A DNA stretch of 64,000 bases, from positions 2,795,910-2,859,909 of the forward strand of contig NZ_CP031165.1 in the NCBI RefSeq assembly GCF_003344865.1. The letters are read 5' to 3'. This document shows, piece by piece, positions 58,382 through 64,000 of this stretch (positions within the stretch are counted from its first letter, which is position 1; each line of letters opens with the position of its first letter). This DNA is from Euzebya pacifica (lineage in GTDB: Bacteria; Actinomycetota; Nitriliruptoria; Euzebyales; Euzebyaceae). Below the pieces are notes generated by a model. It searched no databases, was not told the DNA's origin, and saw only the letters and a list, made by a program, of their open reading frames with translations. A program made the translations under genes and the position numbers.

Positions 58382-59791
58382 TGCGTCGGTGAAGGTCCGT
58401 AGGAGCGGTTCGGCAACCACCCCGGTTGCGACGGTGGCCACGACCGCGATGCCGGTGGCGACCGCCGCACTCGTGCCGAGGACCGGTACGGGTCCCGGCG
58501 CGGGCTCGAAGTAGCCGGGACCCAGCACTCGTGCGTAGTAGGCGAGGGAGATGACGGAGTTGATGACGGCCAGGACGGCCAGCCAGGTGTAGCCGGCGTC
58601 GATGGTGGCGGCGAACAGCGCGAGCTTGCCCGCGAACCCGCCGAGCGGGGGGATGCCGACCATCGAGAGGAAGGCGATGACGAGCCCGGTGAACAGCCAC
58701 GGCCGGGTGCGGGCCAGCCCGGCGTAGTCGGCCAGGTCGGTGCGGCCGCGGAGCTCCACGACGACGCCGAAGGCGGCGAGGTTGGCCGCGGCGTAGGCGG
58801 CGAGGAAGAGCAGCAGGGACGGGATGGCGAGGTCGCTTCGGCCGAGCGCAACGGGGGCCATGAGGGCGTAGCCGGTCTGTGACACCGCTGACCAGCCGAG
58901 CAGACGGCGGACGTCGGTCTGCCACAGCGCGGCCAGGTTGCCGAGGGTCATGGTGGCGGCGGCGATGAGGGCGATGGCGGGCCGCCAGCCCACGGGGGCG
59001 TCGGCGAGCAGCGCGGCGATGCGGGCGATGGCGATGATCCCGCCGACCTTCGGTGCGGTCAGCAGGAAGGCCGCCGCGGGTGCGGGCGCGCCCTCGGCGA
59101 CATCGGGTACCCACGGGTGCACGGGCACGGCGCCGACCTTGAACGCCATGCCGAGGAGCAGCAGTCCGGTGCCGGCCAGCACCCCGAGCGGATCGGCGCC
59201 TGGGAGCGTCTGTGACAGCCCGGGGTAGGTGGTGGTGGTGCCGAGGCCGAACAGCAGCACCACGCCGACCAGCATCAGGGCGTTGGTGAGGGCGCCCAGC
59301 AGGTAGTACTTGATCGCGGCCTCGCCCGACTCCTTGGACTGGCGGTGGTAGGCGGCCAGGACGTAGCCGGTGACGGAGGACAGCAGCAGTCCCAGCACCA
59401 GCTCCATGAGGTCGGCTGCGCCGGCCAGCAGCACCGCACCGAGGGTGGCGAACAGCAGCATCGTCTGCAGCTCGCCGGCCCGGTCGTCGCTGCGGAACCA
59501 CTCGGTGGTCAGTCCGACGGTGATGGCGGCCACGGCCAGGACGATGAGCTTGCCGACGACGGCGGTGCCGTCCAGTGCGTAGGTGTCGAAGAACCCGATC
59601 CGCTGGACGGCGCCGAGCTGTGGGACGGTGGTCGCGGCGGCGACGCCGATGACGATGAGGGACAGCCACGGGGCGTGGTGCTGCAGGCGCCGCGGGGTGA
59701 ACAGTGCGGTGATGAGCACGACGACGGCGCCGGCCAGCAGCACGATCTCCGGGACGACCTCGCCGGCCGCCGCTGCCATGTCCATCTCCAC
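58367..59791 (-). CDS. nuoN: NADH-quinone oxidoreductase subunit N
   Basis: 474 residues from a GTG at 59791, with GGGAGG 10 bases upstream; ATG at 59785 is an alternative. About fourteen spans. Proton-channel residues are in AAIKYYLLGALTNALML and the discontinuous-helix segment GMAFKVGAVPVHPWVPDVAEGAP. Family position after nuoM confirms N. It is the last gene of the complex I operon. Confidence 0.92.
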   Translation of the reverse strand: MEMDMAAAAGEVVPEIVLLAGAVVVLITALFTPRRLQHHAPWLSLIVIGVAAATTVPQLGAVQRIGFFDTYALDGTAVVGKLIVLAVAAITVGLTTEWFRSDDRAGELQTMLLFATLGAVLLAGAADLMELVLGLLLSSVTGYVLAAYHRQSKESGEAAIKYYLLGALTNALMLVGVVLLFGLGTTTTYPGLSQTLPGADPLGVLAGTGLLLLGMAFKVGAVPVHPWVPDVAEGAPAPAAAFLLTAPKVGGIIAIARIAALLADAPVGWRPAIALIAAATMTLGNLAALWQTDVRRLLGWSAVSQTGYALMAPVALGRSDLAIPSLLLFLAAYAAANLAAFGVVVELRGRTDLADYAGLARTRPWLFTGLVIAFLSMVGIPPLGGFAGKLALFAATIDAGYTWLAVLAVINSVISLAYYARVLGPGYFEPAPGPVPVLGTSAAVATGIAVVATVATGVVAEPLLRTFTDALLLP

Positions 59792-59797
59792 GCTCGG

Positions 59798-61276
59798 TCA
59801 GCCTCCCATCGCGCGGGTCGCGGACTCGATCGGGCTGAGCAGCCACCGTGGGTAGACGCCGATGACGATGACGAGGGCCAACAGGACGGCCAGCGACGCC
59901 GTCTCGACACGGCCCACGTCGGTCCAGTCGCCCCACCGGTCCGGCAGATCGCCGAGGAACATGCGCTGGAGGACCTGCAGGAACAGCGCTGCGGTGATGA
60001 CGACGCCGAGCAGGCCGATGCCTGCGAGCCATGGATAGACCGCGAAGGTGCCGACGAAGATCTGGAACTCGGCGATGAACCCGGCCAGCCCGGGCAGCCC
60101 GAGGCTTGCGAAGGCGGCGACGACGGTGGCCGCGGTCATGCGGGGCGCGCGGGCGGCCAGGCCACCGTAGTCGGCGATCTCGTAGCTCTGGCCCCGCTGC
60201 CAGATGCTGCCGCTGATCAGGAACAGCGCGCCGGTGATCAGGCCGTGGGCGACCATCTCCACCACCGCGCCGGTGAGTGCGAGGGTCTGGGCATCGCGGT
60301 CGCCCAGGCCGATGGCTGCGGCGCATGCGGAGACGCCGAGGATGGTGTAGCCCATGTGGTTGACGCTGGTGTAGGCGATCCGGCGCTTGAGGTTGGGTTG
60401 GCCGAGGGCGACCAGGGCCCCGTAGACGATGGAGACCACGGCGATGACGGCGAGGGGGAAGGCGAACCGCTGGTACTGCTCGCCCATCATCTGCAGCATG
60501 ATGCGGATGAAGCCGTAGGTCCCGAGCTTCAGCAGGACGCCGGCAAGGATCGCGGAGGCCGGTGCAGGTGCGTCGACGTGGGCTGGCGGCAACCAGGTGT
60601 GCACCGGGACCAGCGGGGTCTTGACGCCCAGACCGATCGCGAACCCCCAGAACGCGAGGGCCCCGAGCAGGCCGCTGCCGGCCAACGGCTGGCTGGCGAT
60701 GAGGGTGGGGATGTCGAAGGTCCGCGGGTCGGTCGCCAGGTACAGCGCGAGGATGGCCAGCAGCATCACCAGCGACCCGGCGAGGGTGTAGATGAAGAAC
60801 TTCAGCGCCGCCCGCCGAGCGTTGCCATGGCCCCACACCCCGATCAGGAAGTACATCCCGACCAGCGACAGGTCGAAGAAGACGTAGAACAGGAACAGGT
60901 CCAGGGCGAGGAAGACGCCGAGCGACACCGCTTCGAGGAACAGCATCCAGGCGTAGTACTCGTGCCCGCGGCCGCGCAGGTCGGTCGGATACGCCGTGGA
61001 TGCGGCGAAGATCAGCGCCGACATCACCGCGAGCACCAACGACATGCCGTCGATGCCCAGCTTGTAGGTCACTCCGAGGGAGGGGATCCAGGGGGCCTGT
61101 TCGATGAGTTCGAACCCGCCGTTGCCGTCGAACTGTGTCCACACGACGATCAGCAGCAGCAGCGGTACCGCGGCGATGCCGGTGGCGACCCCGCGCTGCG
61201 TCGGCTCCGACGTGCGGCGCAGGGTGAGCATGGCGACCGCACCGAGGAGCGGCATGAGGATGGATGCGGTGAGCAC
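59798..61276 (-). CDS. nuoM: NADH-quinone oxidoreductase subunit M
   Basis: 492 residues from a GTG with GGAGG 9 bases upstream. Standard NuoM motifs: FFDLSLVGMYFLIGVWG, LGVKTPLVPVHTWLPPAHVDAPAPAS and NHMGYTILG. Antiporter-like proton pump module of complex I. It lies between nuoL and nuoN. Confidence 0.94.
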   Translation of the reverse strand: MLTASILMPLLGAVAMLTLRRTSEPTQRGVATGIAAVPLLLLIVVWTQFDGNGGFELIEQAPWIPSLGVTYKLGIDGMSLVLAVMSALIFAASTAYPTDLRGRGHEYYAWMLFLEAVSLGVFLALDLFLFYVFFDLSLVGMYFLIGVWGHGNARRAALKFFIYTLAGSLVMLLAILALYLATDPRTFDIPTLIASQPLAGSGLLGALAFWGFAIGLGVKTPLVPVHTWLPPAHVDAPAPASAILAGVLLKLGTYGFIRIMLQMMGEQYQRFAFPLAVIAVVSIVYGALVALGQPNLKRRIAYTSVNHMGYTILGVSACAAAIGLGDRDAQTLALTGAVVEMVAHGLITGALFLISGSIWQRGQSYEIADYGGLAARAPRMTAATVVAAFASLGLPGLAGFIAEFQIFVGTFAVYPWLAGIGLLGVVITAALFLQVLQRMFLGDLPDRWGDWTDVGRVETASLAVLLALVIVIGVYPRWLLSPIESATRAMGG

Positions 61277-61297
61277 TGATGGGCCTCCGTGTGGCCG

Positions 61298-63304
61298 TCA
61301 GGTGTCGAGGAGGGCGCCGATCAGGACGACCAGCCCGATGACGGCGATGACGTAGTAGTGGTGGGCCAGACCCGTCTGCACGCGACGGGCCTGGGTGCCG
61401 GCGGTGCCGATCCGCTCCGCGATGGCCTCGACCGCACCGTCGACGCCGCGGTCATCGCCCATACGGGAGATGTCACCGATCCAGGTCGTGGCGGCGGCGA
61501 TGGCGGACACGATGCCGTCGACCCCGAGCTCCAAGGTCCGGGTGACCCCGCGGGACGCGGCCCGTGCAGCGGCGACGACGGTGCGGACGGCGCCGTCGAC
61601 GACCCGGTCGTCGAACCGCGGGAGCGCCGATGTCAGCGCTCCTGCGGCCCGACCGACGAGGCGGGCTGGCAGATCCAGGACGGCATCGTCGAACCGGGCT
61701 GCGGCAGCTGCCGAGGCCAGGACGGGGGTGACGACCAGGCGCTGAGCCGCCGTCGTCGCACCGAACCAACCTGCTGCGGCATCGGCCAGGCGGTGGGGGA
61801 GGACGTCGCCGTCCCGCCGGACCGCCCACACCGCGACCGCAGCGCCGAGGATCACCAGCCCCACTGCCAGCGCCAGCTCCCAGAGATGGCCTGCTTCGAT
61901 CGGGCTGCCGACCAGCCGCTCGACGACCGCACGAGCCCCGGGCAGCCACAGCACCCCGAGGGCTGCGGAGGCCACCGCCAGCAGGACGATCACCACCACC
62001 TCCACCCGATGTGGATGCGGCCCGGCATGGTGCGTGACGGATGCGGCCCGGTCGCGGCCGAACGCCAGCAGGTGCAGCCGCAGCGCGTACACCGCCGACA
62101 GCAGACCCGCCAGGAACGCGAGAACCCCCATGACCGGGCCGGCGGTGACGGTGGCGGCGACGATCTGCTCCTTGGTCCACGCCGCGCCCAGCGGCGGGGC
62201 GGCGGCCAGCGCCAGCGCACCGACCGCCGCGGCGACCGCCACCGTCGGCATGCGGCCGCCCAGCCGCCAGCGACGCACGTCCCCGGTGCCCGTCGCCGAC
62301 ATCCCCACGCCGATGGCGAGGAACAGCTGGGACTTCAGCAACGCGTGGGCGGCGAGGTGCGCCACCGCCGCACCCGGGGCGCCCACCCCGACGGCGGTGA
62401 ACATCAGCCCGTACTGCGCGGCGGTGGAGGCGGCGAGGATCCGCTTGCCGTGGACCTCACCGAGCGCGACCACACCACCGATCAGCGCCGTGGCCAACCC
62501 GACCGCCGTGACCACCGGTCCGAACCAGCCCACGGTCGCAAGCGATGGACCGAGGACGATCAGGGCGTAGGCTCCCGCAGCGACCATGGTCGCGGAGTGC
62601 AGCAGCGCCGACACCGACGTCGGTCCCGCCATGGCTGAGAACAGCCATGGCGAGAAGGGCAGCTGGGCCGACTTCGACATCGCCGCAAGCAGGACGCCGC
62701 CGGCCACGACGTCGAGCATGGGCCGGGGGACGTCACCGATGGCGTCGTAGGCGAACGATCCGGTCGTGGCGAAGGCGGCCCCGGCCGCGACGATCAGGCC
62801 GATGCTGCCGACGCGGGTGGCGTTGAAGGCGTGCGCGGCCTTGCCGACCGCATCGCGGGAGTTCCAAGCCGAGCCGATCAGCGCCCAGGAGCAGACGGCG
62901 ACGAGCTCCCAGCCGATGGTGAGGGCGAGCAGGTCGGCGGCGAGCACCACCAGTTGCATGGCGCCGGTGAAGGCCACCATCAGGCCCAGCAGCCGCGGCA
63001 ACCCCCCGACGTCCTCGTGCACGCTGGCATAGGCCGTGACCACGATGGCCACTGCCGGCACGAGGACGGCGACGATCCCTGCGACGCCGTCGGCGGTGAA
63101 GGTCAACGACAGTTGTGCCGACCAGACGACGTCCAGTCGGCCGTCGGTGACGGCGGCCACGGCGGCCGCCGTGAGGCTGGCGGCCAGGAGGCCGACGGCG
63201 GCGGCCCCGAGCGCCCCCCGCCGACGGCGAGGTGCGATCCGAACGCCCAGTGGCCACAGAACGGCGCCGCCCAGCACCGGCAGCAGGATGGCGGCGGCGA
63301 TCAC
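61298..63304 (-). CDS. nuoL: NADH-quinone oxidoreductase subunit L
   Basis: 668 residues from a GTG at 63304 that overlaps the nuoK stop. Motifs include IGWELVAVCSWALIGSAW, AKSAQ-type SKSAQLPFSPWLFSAMAGPT, SALLHSATMVAAGAY and HALLKSQLFLAIG. The N-terminus is shorter than usual (begins directly with the first span). The C-terminal part holds the long lateral helix region (VDGAVRTVVAAARAASRG) and a final anchor. Its FSPWLF-AMAGPT wording differs somewhat from the common HxWLPDAMEGPT, as in diverged NuoL/MrpA-like chains. Confidence 0.88.
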   Translation of the reverse strand: MIAAAILLPVLGGAVLWPLGVRIAPRRRRGALGAAAVGLLAASLTAAAVAAVTDGRLDVVWSAQLSLTFTADGVAGIVAVLVPAVAIVVTAYASVHEDVGGLPRLLGLMVAFTGAMQLVVLAADLLALTIGWELVAVCSWALIGSAWNSRDAVGKAAHAFNATRVGSIGLIVAAGAAFATTGSFAYDAIGDVPRPMLDVVAGGVLLAAMSKSAQLPFSPWLFSAMAGPTSVSALLHSATMVAAGAYALIVLGPSLATVGWFGPVVTAVGLATALIGGVVALGEVHGKRILAASTAAQYGLMFTAVGVGAPGAAVAHLAAHALLKSQLFLAIGVGMSATGTGDVRRWRLGGRMPTVAVAAAVGALALAAAPPLGAAWTKEQIVAATVTAGPVMGVLAFLAGLLSAVYALRLHLLAFGRDRAASVTHHAGPHPHRVEVVVIVLLAVASAALGVLWLPGARAVVERLVGSPIEAGHLWELALAVGLVILGAAVAVWAVRRDGDVLPHRLADAAAGWFGATTAAQRLVVTPVLASAAAAARFDDAVLDLPARLVGRAAGALTSALPRFDDRVVDGAVRTVVAAARAASRGVTRTLELGVDGIVSAIAAATTWIGDISRMGDDRGVDGAVEAIAERIGTAGTQARRVQTGLAHHYYVIAVIGLVVLIGALLDT

Positions 63305-63606
63305 CCGCGGAGCCGCTTCGTCTTCTCGGTGATGTCGGCCTTGCGGACCCGGTAGATGCCCACCATGACCGCGAAGCCCAGCGCGGCCTCGACCGCCATG
63401 ACGGTCAGGACGACCACCCCGAGCATCTGCCCCTTGGGGACGCCCCCCGCCGCGTGCGCCCACAGCGCCGCACCGGCCAGCAGCGCGCCGTTGATGATCA
63501 GCTCGATGCCCATCATGATCATCACGAAGGACTGCTGGCTGATCGCGCCGTACACGCCGACACCCACGAGTGCGGCGGCGACGACCATCAGCACGTCCAG
63601 CGTCAT
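63301..63606 (-). CDS. nuoK: NADH-quinone oxidoreductase subunit K
   Basis: 101 residues, three spans. The membrane Glu residues of the E-channel are in IMMGIELIINGALL and VMAVEAALGFAVMV. It overlaps nuoJ and nuoL by 4 bases at each end. Confidence 0.93.
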   Translation of the reverse strand: MTLDVLMVVAAALVGVGVYGAISQQSFVMIMMGIELIINGALLAGAALWAHAAGGVPKGQMLGVVVLTVMAVEAALGFAVMVGIYRVRKADITEKTKRLRG

Positions 63607-64000
63607 GACGCCTCCGCCGACGTGTCAGCGGCCGGAGGTACCAGTGAGGGCGGCGCGGACCCCTCCTCCGCGTTGCCATAGCGGCCGCGGCGGCTGGTGA
63701 GGGCGATCGATCCGATCATCGTGGCCAGCAGCGTCGCACCGGCGGTCTGGAACACCAGCATCGAGTCGCCCAGCTCCTCGATCCCCAGCTGCTCGGTGAC
63801 CTCAGCCGACGTCTGCGTGGCCGGCTGGTCGGGGAAGTCGACCAGCACCCCGACGACGGCCAGGGCGAGGAAGGCCACCACCCCGGAGACCTTTGCGACG
63901 GTGTGCTGGTGCACCATCGTCATGGGGTTGAGCCCGGCGGGGTTCATCATCAGCATCACCATGAAGATGGCCATCACGGCCATCTCACCCGCCATCATCA
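63603..64000 (-). CDS. nuoJ: NADH-quinone oxidoreductase subunit J (partial, cut by window end)
   Basis: The C-terminal 132 residues; the gene starts beyond 64000. Visible are a methionine-rich span (MVMLMMNPAGLNPMTMV), a second span (VVAFLALAVVGVLV) and a third (LVFQTAGATLLATMIGSIALTSR), the usual NuoJ tail, followed by a low-complexity extension. The order J-K-L-M-N is the standard complex I operon order, so upstream nuo genes are expected to the right. Confidence 0.85.
   Translation of the reverse strand, partial: MMAGEMAVMAIFMVMLMMNPAGLNPMTMVHQHTVAKVSGVVAFLALAVVGVLVDFPDQPATQTSAEVTEQLGIEELGDSMLVFQTAGATLLATMIGSIALTSRRGRYGNAEEGSAPPSLVPPAADTSAEAS

Noticed and set aside
59345-61279. Long forward open frame of 644 codons opposite nuoN/nuoM
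   Set aside because: Its composition (Gly, Asp, Glu, Gln, Arg repeats) is that of the complement of hydrophobic codons; nuoM and nuoN explain the DNA.
1-64000. tRNA or rRNA genes
   Set aside because: No stretch with the conserved GTTCRANNC T-loop and a matching acceptor stem was noticed in the intergenic gaps; a covariance search would be needed to exclude one fully.

Overview
The window is high-GC (about 70%), densely packed bacterial DNA that reads as an actinobacterial chromosome. I infer the Nitriliruptoria/Euzebya neighbourhood, with moderate confidence. The reasons are three secreted proteins with cell-wall-binding repeat 2 (CWB2) regions, many GTG starts, and several -10 boxes only 6-7 bases upstream of a start codon, which suggests leaderless mRNAs. 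No rRNA, tRNA or CRISPR array was seen.

Region 1 (1-29.0 kb) looks like ordinary chromosome. It holds the end of uvrB, a clostripain-like lipoprotein protease, a large subtilisin with calcium-type repeats and CWB2 repeats, paired YbjQ-family proteins, a second CWB2 protein, a low-molecular-weight phosphatase, an Old-Yellow-Enzyme-type reductase, an acyl-CoA dehydrogenase, a TerC membrane protein, YbaK, a crotonase, a probable Mrr-N/EVE-like reader with a zinc ribbon, an LCCL-type lipoprotein, both E1 subunits of a 2-oxoacid dehydrogenase, Tpx, a double-module AsnC/siroheme-decarboxylase-like protein, a zinc alcohol dehydrogenase, an APC permease, a RecQ-like helicase ending in a phosphoribosyltransferase-like segment, a DUF937 protein and an SDR enzyme.

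Region 2 (29.0-32.2 kb) is a mobile-element border. The last 60 or so codons of a metallo-beta-lactamase-fold hydrolase (reverse strand) stop abruptly at the codons for the conserved FPGGPG motif. A large serine integrase gene begins about 70 bases away, and the integrase has itself been split by a 1399-bp IS256-family element with an 8-bp target duplication. The missing 5' part of the hydrolase is not in the window, so the element that inserted here may run past the right edge.

Region 3 (32.2-58.3 kb) is a metal, copper and cytochrome-c district. It has a ZIP-like transporter, DUF305 and DUF3105 proteins, a long forward operon (CopC-CopD fusion, a His-rich membrane protein, M23-CWB2, a cation diffusion facilitator, thioredoxin-like and DUF3105-like lipoproteins, M23), and a reverse BlaI-M56-CcdA operon. 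A forward set follows with a beta-propeller-like lipoprotein and a CxxC protein, then a reverse CopC-CopD/hydroxylase/cytochrome c operon. Last comes a complete System I cytochrome c maturation operon, ccmABCDEFG plus a fused ccmHI, ending in a cupredoxin lipoprotein. Together these suggest periplasmic-side copper handling, thiol redox control and assembly of c-type cytochromes.

Region 4 (58.4-64 kb) is the distal part of a complex I operon on the reverse strand, nuoJKLMN. nuoJ is cut by the window end. If the integrase marks the left end of one element, complex I and Ccm genes would lie on it. That is the most striking hypothesis in the window, and it depends on sequence to the right.
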